Part shown: piece after piece, positions 1-7,985 of the stretch
Position numbering within the stretch: position 1 is the stretch's first letter
Layout of the letters: the number at the start of each line of letters is the position of its first letter
Source of the DNA: an uncultured Candidatus Actinomarinales bacterium
GTDB lineage: Bacteria; Actinomycetota; Acidimicrobiia; Actinomarinales; Actinomarinaceae
DNA: 64,000 nt
NCBI GenBank assembly: GCA_943840565.1
Contig: CALSUY010000001.1
Coordinates: forward strand, 521,094-585,093
Direction of reading: 5' to 3'
Program-made: the position numbers and the translations under genes
Notes under the pieces: model-generated
The model's input: only the letters and a program-made list of their open reading frames with translations
What the model was told of the DNA's origin: nothing
Database searches by the model: none

Positions 1-837
1 GGTGGAATTGAATCAATATCTTTAGTTCAAACTGCAGACTTTCGACTAGATTCAGATCCGCTTGTTCTTGATATGCAGCAACATGCCTACATGCCAATGA
101 TAGAGACTGCTGACTATGTTGCCGAAAAGTATGGCGTATCTCGAGAAGCTCAAGATGAATATTCTCTAGAAAGTCAAATGAGAACGGCTGCTGCTCAAAA
201 TGCTGGTAAATTTGATGATGAAATTATTACAACTACATCTACAAAATTAGTAAAAAATAAAGAAACCGGAGAAATTACAGAAGAAACAATTGAGCTTTCA
301 AAAGATGAAGGTAATAGACCAGAAACTACTATTGAGGGTTTATCATCTCTTCCTGCTGTATATGGTGAGGGTAAGTTTATATCTGCAGGTAATGCCTCTC
401 AGCTTTCTGATGGTTCTGCAACAGTAGTGCTAATGGAAGCAAAAAAAGCTGAAGAAAAAGGCCTTAATCCACTTGGATACTACAGGGGAATGACCGTTTC
501 AGCATTAGCACCAAATGAAATGGGAATTGGACCTGTTTTAGCAGTACCAAACTTATTAAACAAATTTAATTTATCAATAGAAGATATTGGACTGTGGGAA
601 CTGAACGAAGCATTTGCAGTTCAAGCTTTATATTGTAGAGACGAATTAGGTATTGATCCAAGTATTTATAACGTTAATGGTGGATCTATCTCAATCGGAC
701 ACCCTTATGGAATGACTGGTGCAAGAATGGCTATGCATGCTTTAATTGAGGGTAAAAGAAGAAATGCAAAATTCGTCGTTGTCACAATGTGCGTTGGTGG
801 CGGGATGGGTGCTGCTGGATTGTTTGAAGTTATATAA
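1..837 (+). CDS. Acetyl-CoA acetyltransferase (thiolase), 5' end cut by window
   Basis: Thiolase that condenses or cleaves acyl-CoA and acetyl-CoA. The frame is open from base 1 ([10 protein letters not shown]...) before the first Met at base 73, so the true start and the N-terminal nucleophilic Cys lie outside the window. The C-terminal thiolase domain is complete: NEAFAVQAL, the [14 protein letters not shown] block with the active-site His in GHP, and the second catalytic Cys in [10 protein letters not shown] near the C-terminus. The next gene is a 4-hydroxybutyryl-CoA dehydratase homologue, so acetoacetyl-CoA is a plausible substrate (inference). Family assignment is sure; chain-length preference cannot be read from the sequence. 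Confidence 0.93.
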   Translation, partial: GGIESISLVQTADFRLDSDPLVLDMQQHAYMPMIETADYVAEKYGVSREAQDEYSLESQMRTAAAQNAGKFDDEIITTTSTKLVKNKETGEITEETIELSKDEGNRPETTIEGLSSLPAVYGEGKFISAGNASQLSDGSATVVLMEAKKAEEKGLNPLGYYRGMTVSALAPNEMGIGPVLAVPNLLNKFNLSIEDIGLWELNEAFAVQALYCRDELGIDPSIYNVNGGSISIGHPYGMTGARMAMHALIEGKRRNAKFVVVTMCVGGGMGAAGLFEVI

Positions 838-897
838 TTTATAATTAACACTTTAATAAATCAGATTTTAAGTTTTTAAGAATTCGATGAGACCACT

Positions 898-903
898 TAT
901 ACT
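898..903 (+). promoter_or_regulatory. Leaderless -10 box for the dehydratase gene
   Basis: TATACT lies 5 bases before the ATG at 909 and no Shine-Dalgarno sequence separates them. A start site 6-7 bases after the -10 would fall on the start codon, giving a leaderless mRNA. Confidence 0.55.
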
Positions 904-908
904 ATTGT

Positions 909-2363
909 ATGGAAAAAATAATTGATAAAAGCTCATATCTAAAATCAATTTCTAACAGAAATCTCAAAATTTACTTAATGGGCAAGCTAGTTGATAATCC
1001 ACTAGAACATCCAATAATTAGACCAAGTATAGAGGCAATGGCAGAAACTTATGAACTTGCTGTACAAGAACCAGAGCTAGCATCTGTTGTGTCACCATAC
1101 ACAGGCGAAGCAATTAATAGATTTCTACATATAGCTCAAAGTTCGGAGGATTTATATCTTCAAAACAAGATGCAACGAAAGCTAGGACAATTGACAGGGA
1201 CTTGTTTTCAGAGGTGTGTCGGGATGGATGCTTTCAATGCACTTCATTCGGTAACCTATGAAATTGATGAAAAATATGAATCAAGCTATCATTTAAATTT
1301 TTTAAATTTTTTAACTGAAATGCATCAATCTAATTTAGTTGTAGGAGGTGCAATGACAGATGTTAAGGGAGATAGGTCAAAATTACCCCATGAGCAGGAA
1401 GATCAAGATTTATATTTAAGAATAGTTGATAGAAATAAAGATGGGGTTTTTGTTAAGGGAGCTAAAGCACATCAAACAGGTTGCATAAACTCTCACTGGA
1501 TGGTCGTAATGCCGACTCTAAGATTAACGGATAATGATAAAGACTATGCAATTGTTGGTGCAATACCTGTTGACGCAAAGGGAATAACTTATATTTACGG
1601 TAGGCAGTCCTGTGACACAAGAAGTATGGAACCTGGAGAATATGATGTAGGTAATAAATACTTTGCTGGACAGGAAGCAATGGTAATTTTTGATAACGTT
1701 TTTATTCCTAATAAATATATTTTTATGGATGGAGAGTATGATTTTGCATCAATGCTTGTAGAAAGGTTTACAACATATCATCGCAGGTCTTACGTTTGTA
1801 AAGCAGGTGTTGGGGATGTTTTGATAGGTGCTGCAGCGACAATTGCAGAATATAATGGTGTTGAAGAGGCATCACATATTAAAGATAAGATTGTAGAAAT
1901 GAATAAACTTAATGAGACTATATATGCAACTGGAATCGCATCATCATTACAGGGAAATATTACAAAATCTGGAAACTTTATCAATGATGACTTACTTGCA
2001 AATGTATGTAAACAACATGTGACTAAAGAAACTTTTGAAATTGGTAGGCTAGCTCAAGATTTAGCAGGTGGTTTAGTTGGATCAATGCCTTCAGGGATAG
2101 ATTTTAACGAAGGTGAGATGTCTGATGATTTAAAAAAATATTTAAAAGGGAAAGAAGATATCAATGCGGAAGATAGAGTCAAAATATTGCGATTAATTGA
2201 AAATATGACACTTGGCAGAAATGCTGTAGCTTATCTTACAGAATCACTTCATGGAGCTGGTTCACCACAGGCACAAAGAGTTCAGATAAGACGACGTGTA
2301 GATTTAGAAGAAAAAAAAGATTTTGCTAAAAAATTATCAGGCGTAAAGGAAAGAGAATCCTAA
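909..2363 (+). CDS. abfD: 4-hydroxybutyryl-CoA dehydratase / vinylacetyl-CoA isomerase homologue
   Basis: Member of the HpaB-like flavoprotein family, 484 aa. The dehydratase makes crotonyl-CoA from 4-hydroxybutyryl-CoA using FAD and a [4Fe-4S] cluster. Visible hallmarks: Cys99 and Cys103 (TGTCFQRC), then HRRSYVC with His291, Tyr295 and Cys297, and TESLHGAG with Glu445. These match the cluster ligands and catalytic Tyr/Glu of the Clostridium aminobutyricum enzyme (recalled as C99, C103, H292, C299, Y296, E455). The His-to-Cys spacing is one residue shorter than in that enzyme. Monooxygenase members of the family lack the cysteines. It follows a thiolase by 71 bases and overlaps the next gene by one base, suggesting co-expression with it. 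Function is strongly suggested, not proven. Confidence 0.8.
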   Translation: MEKIIDKSSYLKSISNRNLKIYLMGKLVDNPLEHPIIRPSIEAMAETYELAVQEPELASVVSPYTGEAINRFLHIAQSSEDLYLQNKMQRKLGQLTGTCFQRCVGMDAFNALHSVTYEIDEKYESSYHLNFLNFLTEMHQSNLVVGGAMTDVKGDRSKLPHEQEDQDLYLRIVDRNKDGVFVKGAKAHQTGCINSHWMVVMPTLRLTDNDKDYAIVGAIPVDAKGITYIYGRQSCDTRSMEPGEYDVGNKYFAGQEAMVIFDNVFIPNKYIFMDGEYDFASMLVERFTTYHRRSYVCKAGVGDVLIGAAATIAEYNGVEEASHIKDKIVEMNKLNETIYATGIASSLQGNITKSGNFINDDLLANVCKQHVTKETFEIGRLAQDLAGGLVGSMPSGIDFNEGEMSDDLKKYLKGKEDINAEDRVKILRLIENMTLGRNAVAYLTESLHGAGSPQAQRVQIRRRVDLEEKKDFAKKLSGVKERES

Positions 2364-3334
2364 TGAAGTCGATTGTTTGTACTAAATTGGGAAATCCCGA
2401 GCTACTTGAAATTAAAGAGATTGATAAACCAGTTCCTTCTGAGAATGAAGTACTTATAAAAGTAGAAGCTGCCGGTGTAAATTATCCAGATGCACTTCTT
2501 GTGCAAGGGCTTTACCAAGTTTTAGTAGAACCACCATTCACGCCAGGAAATGAAGTCTGTGGATTTGTTGAAGAAGTTGGAAGTAATACTGGTTTCAAAA
2601 AAGGAACTAAAGTTATAGGTCTTCCTGAAATAGGAGGCTTTTCTGAATATGTAGTTATCAATAAAAATCTGGTTGTTCCTATTTCTGATTCAATTAATTC
2701 TATGGCTGCTGCAAGTCTTCCAATCAACTACGGAACGACATACTATGCATTAAAGAGACGTGCTGAAGCAAAAAAGGGAGAGTCGCTGTTAATTTTGGGT
2801 GGTTCTGGAGGTATTGGTACTGCTTCAATTCAACTTGGAAACATACTCGGACTAAACACAATTGCTGCTGTAGGTTCAGACGAAAAAGAAGAATATGTAA
2901 AGAGCTTAGGCGCAAATCATATAATTAGGTACGACAAAGAGAATTTAAAGAATAAAACAAAGGAACTCACTGATGGTAAGGGTGTTGATATAGTAATGGA
3001 CCCTGTTGGTGGGAATGTAAGCGAAGAAGCGTTAAGAGCTACAGCATGGAATGGAAGGCTGCTAGTAATTGGATTTGCCCAAGGAGATATACCAAAAATT
3101 CCATTGAATATAGCTTTAGTAAAAGGAGTTTCAATTGTTGGTGTGTGGTGGGGTCGGTGGACCCAGACTTCGCCAAAAGAATCAGCAGAAGACTTTAAAG
3201 AATTAATTGACTTTATAACAAAGGAAAAATTAAATATAGTTCCTAAAAATGTTTATAGCATTGAAGAGACTTCTATTGCCCTCAATAATTTTTTAAATAG
3301 AAAAAATATTGGTAAAACTGTAATTAAGTTTTAA
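2363..3334 (+). CDS. Zinc-free MDR oxidoreductase, NADPH:quinone reductase type
   Basis: Medium-chain dehydrogenase/reductase of 323 aa: an N-terminal GroES-like fold, then a Rossmann domain with GGSGGIG starting near residue 146. No catalytic or structural zinc cysteine cluster is present, so it belongs with the quinone reductase / enoyl reductase (Qor) branch that uses NADPH. Its ATG shares one base with the stop of the dehydratase gene (TAATG), so the two are translationally coupled. That suggests work on the same CoA or enone intermediates, but substrate is unknown. It converges on nfuA with no spacer. Confidence 0.85.
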   Translation: MKSIVCTKLGNPELLEIKEIDKPVPSENEVLIKVEAAGVNYPDALLVQGLYQVLVEPPFTPGNEVCGFVEEVGSNTGFKKGTKVIGLPEIGGFSEYVVINKNLVVPISDSINSMAAASLPINYGTTYYALKRRAEAKKGESLLILGGSGGIGTASIQLGNILGLNTIAAVGSDEKEEYVKSLGANHIIRYDKENLKNKTKELTDGKGVDIVMDPVGGNVSEEALRATAWNGRLLVIGFAQGDIPKIPLNIALVKGVSIVGVWWGRWTQTSPKESAEDFKELIDFITKEKLNIVPKNVYSIEETSIALNNFLNRKNIGKTVIKF

Positions 3335-3967
3335 TTATTTTTTTGATGCTTCAAAATATGGATTATCTCCAGATGCATGATCTGTGGCATCAATTATGTT
3401 TCCAATTTCAGGTATTGCATCTCTTAAAGAAGTTTCAATTCCTTGAGTTAATGTGACCTGTGCCATACCACAGCCTTGACATCCTCCACCTAGTTTTAAA
3501 TATATGTCTTGGCCCTCTACACCTACTAATTGAGCAACTCCACCATGTGAAGCTATTGCCGGGTTTATTTGTCCATCTAATACAGTTTGTACTTTTTCCG
3601 CCAACTCACCTTTAAGCTCAGGAAGTTCATCGGGATTACCAAATATAGCTGGACTAGGAGTGTTGGGGTTGTCCATTGTTAAACCTGGAGAAGATGGGTC
3701 ATCTGAAAGTTCTAATTTGGCATTGTTGAATTTATCCAAATCTTTTGATGCAATGATGACTGTAAGTTCACCAAAATCTAATTTTGTATCATCTGACCTT
3801 GCTTGTTCTAAATCTAAAAAGCTGAGATCGTATGTGTATTGATTGCCTTGAACTCCATCAATCTGTAAAAACAATGCATACTCATTGTCACCTGGTTCTT
3901 GCTCTTTAATTTCTAGAATTTTATCAACTGCTTCTGCGCCGATATCAAATTTAAATTTATCTGTCAT
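3335..3967 (-). CDS. nfuA: NfuA-like Fe-S carrier (A-type plus NifU domains)
   Basis: Fe-S cluster carrier, 210 aa. Residues 1-100 resemble an A-type (HesB/IscA-like) domain that lacks the usual cysteines, as in NfuA. Residues about 115-200 form a NifU C-terminal domain with the cluster-binding pair Cys163 and Cys166 (GGGCQGCGMA). It likely delivers [4Fe-4S] clusters to enzymes such as the dehydratase or KorAB in this window (inference). It diverges from the ATP-grasp gene across a 38-base spacer. A -10 box 7 bases before its ATG suggests leaderless translation. A second, single-domain Nfu lies at 45961-46242. Confidence 0.88.
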   Translation of the reverse strand: MTDKFKFDIGAEAVDKILEIKEQEPGDNEYALFLQIDGVQGNQYTYDLSFLDLEQARSDDTKLDFGELTVIIASKDLDKFNNAKLELSDDPSSPGLTMDNPNTPSPAIFGNPDELPELKGELAEKVQTVLDGQINPAIASHGGVAQLVGVEGQDIYLKLGGGCQGCGMAQVTLTQGIETSLRDAIPEIGNIIDATDHASGDNPYFEASKK

Positions 3968-3974
3968 ATAATTA

Positions 3975-3980
3975 ATATTA
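3975..3980 (-). promoter_or_regulatory. Leaderless -10 box for nfuA
   Basis: TAATAT on the minus strand ends 7 bases before the nfuA ATG, with no ribosome binding site between them. Confidence 0.5.
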
Positions 3981-3993
3981 GTAAATCTGTGAG

Positions 3994-3999
3994 TAGTGT
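3994..3999 (+). promoter_or_regulatory. Leaderless -10 box for the ATP-grasp gene
   Basis: TAGTGT ends 6 bases before the ATG at 4006. Together with the nfuA box it places two opposed promoters inside a 38-base spacer. Confidence 0.45.
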
Positions 4000-4005
4000 A
4001 AATAA

Positions 4006-5190
4006 ATGAAAAAAGTATTACTGGTAATTCCAGAAAATAGTTATAAATCTAATGATTTTGTTATTGCTGCAAAAAAAATGAAACTTAAATTTACAATTAT
4101 CACTGATAGTGAACAAGTTTCTACTGAATTTAGTGATAATATAATTGTTACCGATTTTACACAAGATATTAACCATGAAATTTTATCTAAATTAAAAGAT
4201 ATCACACATGTGTTACCAGTAGATCACTCTTCACTTATTTATGCATCTAAATTAAGAGATAGCCTTAGTTCAGTAGGAAATAGTAATTCATCAGTTGTTA
4301 CATCTATGGATAAATATTTATCAAGAAAAATATTTAACGATGTTTCGAATATAAAGATAAAGCACAATTATGTTAACTCACTTAAAGATATTGAGACTTT
4401 TTTATCAATACATAATGTAGGCGTACTTAAACCAACTAATGGAACAGCGAGTAATAAAGTAATCAAACTCAAGAGTAATAGCATACAGACTGAATCTATT
4501 TATGAAATAATTGATGAATGTTACGATAATAGATTCATCATTGAAGAATTTGTAGATGGGATGGAGTATGCATTTGAAGGAATGCTTATTAATTCAAAGT
4601 TACACAGATTTACAATTTTCGACAAACCGTTAATATTTGCAGAACCTTATTTTGAAGAATCTATTTATATTGCACCAAGTAATTTATCTCAAGAAACGAT
4701 TAGTAAAATCACGTTACAGTTAGAGAATGCAACAAAAAAACTCGGACTAGAGAATGGTCCTATACATGCAGAATTCAAAATCATAGATAACGAATTATTT
4801 ATTATAGAGATTAACCCTCGTATGATAGGTGGGCTATGTTCGAGATGTTTGAATTTTGGTTTATTCAAACAATCACAAGAAGAACTTATTTTATCATCTT
4901 TTATTAGTAGCAAATTTAAGAATATTGAATTATTAAATAAGTATGTAGGTGTATTAATGCTTCCTGTTCCTAAAACCGGATTATTCAAGTCAATTAATCT
5001 TGATGAAATAGAAGCAGTTGATAATATTTCATCTGTAGAGATTACAGTTTCTAAAGATAGTAAATTGCAAATGCCACCAAATGGAGAGAAATATTTAGGA
5101 TTTGCTTTTTCACAGGGAGAGAATAAAGATGACGTATTAAGTGCACTAAAACAAGCATTGGAAGTATCATCACCTGTAATTCATGATTAA
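4006..5190 (+). CDS. ATP-grasp carboxylate-amine ligase, substrate unknown
   Basis: 394-aa ATP-grasp enzyme that would form an acyl-phosphate and join it to an amine. An N-terminal Rossmann-like pre-ATP-grasp domain spans about 1-105. The ATP-binding Lys142 sits in LKPTNGTAS, the clamp segment is VDGMEYAFEG, and the Mg-binding residues Glu256 (HAEFKI) and Glu268/Asn270 (EINPRMIGG) are intact. The last 90 residues form an extra domain as in L-amino-acid ligases and carnosine-synthase-like proteins. It precedes thiamine pyrophosphokinase by 22 bases, perhaps as an operon, but nothing ties it to thiamine. Family is sure; product is unknown. Confidence 0.8.
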   Translation: MKKVLLVIPENSYKSNDFVIAAKKMKLKFTIITDSEQVSTEFSDNIIVTDFTQDINHEILSKLKDITHVLPVDHSSLIYASKLRDSLSSVGNSNSSVVTSMDKYLSRKIFNDVSNIKIKHNYVNSLKDIETFLSIHNVGVLKPTNGTASNKVIKLKSNSIQTESIYEIIDECYDNRFIIEEFVDGMEYAFEGMLINSKLHRFTIFDKPLIFAEPYFEESIYIAPSNLSQETISKITLQLENATKKLGLENGPIHAEFKIIDNELFIIEINPRMIGGLCSRCLNFGLFKQSQEELILSSFISSKFKNIELLNKYVGVLMLPVPKTGLFKSINLDEIEAVDNISSVEITVSKDSKLQMPPNGEKYLGFAFSQGENKDDVLSALKQALEVSSPVIHD

Positions 5191-5212
5191 ATTATGATAA
5201 CCTTCAGTAAAC

Positions 5213-5833
5213 ATGGATAATATATTAATTTCGCTTGGAGGCGACTGCAGCGTTGAGAGAAATCAGTTACTCGATAGATACACATACGTTTTTGGTGTAG
5301 ATGCTGGAACTGAGCACCTCTATAAATTATTTTTTCAACCGACACATATTATTGGTGACTTTGATTCTATAGAGGAAAATACAAAAAATAGGGCAATAAG
5401 AGATAGTGCAGAAGTTTTATCTTATTCTATAAACAAAGAACAAACAGATTTAGATATTGCACTTCAACTGGCTAAAGAAAAATTGATTAAAAATATAACT
5501 ATTGTAGGAGGAGAAGGTAAAGAACTAGATCACTTATTTGCAAATCTAATAACAATATCTTCATTTCACACTAGTGAAGAAATAACGTGGTTAACTAAAT
5601 TAGAAACCATTATTTTTTCAAATAGTAATCAGTTTCATTTGAAAGAAAATTCAATATTTAGCATTCTTCCTTTATCGGCTATAAATAATTTAACTATACA
5701 AGGTGCAAAGTGGAATGTGTTAAACCAAAATATTCCATACGGTTCAACTAAAACACTAAGAAATATTGCCTTAAGTAATCAAGTCAAAATTAATGTAGAG
5801 AAAGGTAAATTCTGCTTAATCGCTAAAAATTAA
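5213..5833 (+). CDS. thiN: Thiamine pyrophosphokinase
   Basis: Transfers pyrophosphate from ATP to thiamine to give the cofactor ThDP, needed by KorAB further along. 206 aa, the usual size. Family motifs are present in order: GVDAG, the Mg-binding IGDFDSI, the KEQTDLDIAL block, and GGEGKELDHL. The C-terminal half is the thiamine-binding beta-sandwich. It lies 22 bases after the ATP-grasp gene on the same strand and overlaps the stop of the converging acyl-CoA dehydrogenase gene by 4 bases. No thiamine riboswitch is visible upstream. Confidence 0.92.
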   Translation: MDNILISLGGDCSVERNQLLDRYTYVFGVDAGTEHLYKLFFQPTHIIGDFDSIEENTKNRAIRDSAEVLSYSINKEQTDLDIALQLAKEKLIKNITIVGGEGKELDHLFANLITISSFHTSEEITWLTKLETIIFSNSNQFHLKENSIFSILPLSAINNLTIQGAKWNVLNQNIPYGSTKTLRNIALSNQVKINVEKGKFCLIAKN

Positions 5834-7047
5834 GACCTAGGAATATCTTTCCAGGGCTTATCTTTATCAAGTTTTTGTTCTCCAGGTAATCCAAGTACGC
5901 GCTCTGCAATAATATTGCGCATGATTTCTGAAGTTCCACCTTCAATAGAATTTGCTCTAGATCTTAAAAATAAGCTCTGTGTGTCAGTAAAACCAAAAGT
6001 ATCATTATCAAAATTTAACTCTGGTTGAGTTAATGCATAACCCCTTGGAAATAACAAACCATCATTTCCTAGTAGTTCCATTCCGAACTCATAAGATGCT
6101 TTATTAATTTCTGCTTCATAAAGTTTACTAGTTGAGCCTTCGGGACCAGGTGTTCCTTTTTCTCTTAATTCAGATGCTCTTATATTTGTTAACCGTACAG
6201 CCTCTTGTTGAATCCATAACTCTATAAGTTTATCTTTTTGAATTGGGTCTTCGAGCCCTTTATCTTTCCAGAGCTGAACTAAGTGACCAGGTGCGCCACT
6301 ACCTCTTTCTCTGACATTTCCCCCTATTGCCACTCTTTCATTCATTAAGGTAGCTAGTGAAACTCTCCAACCTTCTCCTAGACCGCCAAGTATATTTTCT
6401 TTAGGTATTTTTGTATCAGTAAAATAAACTTCATTAAATTCTGCTTCTCCAGTTATTTGCCTTAATGGTCTAACCTCTACGCCTTCAGATTCCATATCAA
6501 CTATAAAAAATGTCAATCCACGATGTTTTGGAGCATCTGGATCAGTTCTAGTAACTAACAAACCCCATTTTGCTAAGTGACCGAGAGTAGTCCATACCTT
6601 TTGTCCATTAACTATATACCCATCTCCGTCATCAACAGCTCTTGTAGACAAACTAGCAAGATCAGAACCTGAACCTGGTTCTGAGAAAAGTTGACACCAG
6701 ATTTCCTCAGCAGTAAACATTGGTCTTAAGTATTTTTGAATTTGTTCCGGGGTACCATACTCCATTATTGTTGGAGCACCCATCCCAACTCCAAGGATGT
6801 TAGCGATTCTATTTTGTTGTGAAATTCCTTCATTTCTTAATTTTTCAGTTATTTGAAGTTGATACTTTGGATTAAGTCCTAACCCACCGGAACCCTCTGG
6901 AAATTGGACCCATGCTAAGCCAAGATCAAATTGTTTACCCCAGAATTCTTGTAAGTCTTGTCCATCTTTTCTAAATTCAATTAGTTCTTGTAGCTTCTGA
7001 TTAACTAATTCTTCAGCATCCAGCTGTTTAGTGTCTATTGTTTCCAT
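5830..7047 (-). CDS. Acyl-CoA dehydrogenase
   Basis: FAD enzyme for the first step of fatty-acid beta-oxidation or related acyl-CoA oxidation, 405 aa. Visible: the flavin/substrate block QLFSEPGSGSD, the VWTTLGHLAKWGLLVTRT segment, and the C-terminal EGGTSEIMRNIIAERVLGLP signature. It belongs to the FadE branch common in actinobacteria, which often has unusual acyl substrates. Genes for an SDR and an acyl-CoA ligase lie upstream on the same strand, forming a lipid-degradation cluster. A perfect TATAAT 5 bases before the ATG suggests it also has its own leaderless promoter. Confidence 0.92.
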   Translation of the reverse strand: METIDTKQLDAEELVNQKLQELIEFRKDGQDLQEFWGKQFDLGLAWVQFPEGSGGLGLNPKYQLQITEKLRNEGISQQNRIANILGVGMGAPTIMEYGTPEQIQKYLRPMFTAEEIWCQLFSEPGSGSDLASLSTRAVDDGDGYIVNGQKVWTTLGHLAKWGLLVTRTDPDAPKHRGLTFFIVDMESEGVEVRPLRQITGEAEFNEVYFTDTKIPKENILGGLGEGWRVSLATLMNERVAIGGNVRERGSGAPGHLVQLWKDKGLEDPIQKDKLIELWIQQEAVRLTNIRASELREKGTPGPEGSTSKLYEAEINKASYEFGMELLGNDGLLFPRGYALTQPELNFDNDTFGFTDTQSLFLRSRANSIEGGTSEIMRNIIAERVLGLPGEQKLDKDKPWKDIPRS

Positions 7048-7052
7048 ATAAA

Positions 7053-7058
7053 ATTATA
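7053..7058 (-). promoter_or_regulatory. Leaderless -10 box for the acyl-CoA dehydrogenase gene
   Basis: Perfect TATAAT on the minus strand ends 5 bases before the ATG, in the 30-base gap after the SDR gene. No Shine-Dalgarno sequence is present. Confidence 0.55.
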
Positions 7059-7077
7059 CATTCAAATGTAGCTTTAG

Positions 7078-7980
7078 TTAGTTACCTTGAATAGCTTTTT
7101 GAATAATTAAGAGCTCATCTTCATTGCTCATAGGATATGTTCCGTCTTTAATTGTTCGAATTTCTTCAATATTGTTTGCAATATCCTCAGCAGAGGCATT
7201 TGTATTAACATACCCGTTATGGGTAATAATCCCAATACGAGCAAACCTACCTGCAGCTACTCCGAATATTTCATGTGATGGTTCGCAGGATTCAGAAGCT
7301 AAATATACAACCATTGGAGTTACTAATTCAGCACTAAATAATTTACCCACATCTTCTGGCAATAACGCTTCAGTCATTCTTGTATATGCAGTAGGAGCAA
7401 TAACGTTAACTTTAATATTGTACTTGGCACCTTCAATAGCCAATACATTAGTTAGTCCAACTATTCCCATTTTTGCAGCACCATAATTAGATTGTCCAAA
7501 GTTTCCAAATAAACCGGATGGAGAAGCAACATTAACTATTCTTCCATAATTATTTTCTTTCATGACTTTAAATGCTGGTTGACTAACAAAGAAAGTACCT
7601 TTCAGATGCACGTCTAAAATTAATGTAAGTTCCTCTTCAGACATGTTTGCAAAACTTTTATCTCTTAATATCCCAGCATTATTAATTACTGCATCAACTG
7701 TGCCGAAGTTGTCTAAGGCAGATTGGACAATGGATTCTCCACCATCTTTTGTGGCAACAGAATCATAATTAGCCACGGCCTCGCCACCATTTTGAATTAT
7801 TTCATTTACAACATCATCAGCAGGAGAACTTGCCGCACCTGAACCATCAACTGAACCTCCTAGGTCATTAACAATTACTTTTGCACCTCTACTGCCGAGT
7901 TCTAACGCATAAGCTTTTCCCAATCCGTTTCCTGCACCAGTTACTATTACAGCTTTATTTTCAAAATTTACATTGCTCAT
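7078..7980 (-). CDS. SDR dehydrogenase, MFE2-like (3R)-hydroxyacyl-CoA type
   Basis: Short-chain dehydrogenase of 300 aa resembling the dehydrogenase domain of peroxisomal multifunctional enzyme type 2, which oxidises 3-hydroxyacyl-CoA with NAD+. Seen: cofactor loop TGAGNGLGKAYA, the NDLGGSVDG segment typical of this branch, NNAG, and the catalytic Ser / YGAAK pair. The tail of about 60 residues after the SDR core is also usual there. It starts 5 bases downstream of the acyl-CoA ligase stop, with AGGAG ahead of the ATG. Position between the ligase and the dehydrogenase supports a beta-oxidation role. Confidence 0.88.
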   Translation of the reverse strand: MSNVNFENKAVIVTGAGNGLGKAYALELGSRGAKVIVNDLGGSVDGSGAASSPADDVVNEIIQNGGEAVANYDSVATKDGGESIVQSALDNFGTVDAVINNAGILRDKSFANMSEEELTLILDVHLKGTFFVSQPAFKVMKENNYGRIVNVASPSGLFGNFGQSNYGAAKMGIVGLTNVLAIEGAKYNIKVNVIAPTAYTRMTEALLPEDVGKLFSAELVTPMVVYLASESCEPSHEIFGVAAGRFARIGIITHNGYVNTNASAEDIANNIEEIRTIKDGTYPMSNEDELLIIQKAIQGN

Positions 7981-7985
7981 TTTTA

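Noticed and set aside
1..3334. Evidence for the 3-hydroxypropionate/4-hydroxybutyrate CO2-fixation cycle
   Set aside because: Only one diagnostic enzyme is present; no acyl-CoA carboxylase or other cycle genes in the window. A degradative role is simpler.
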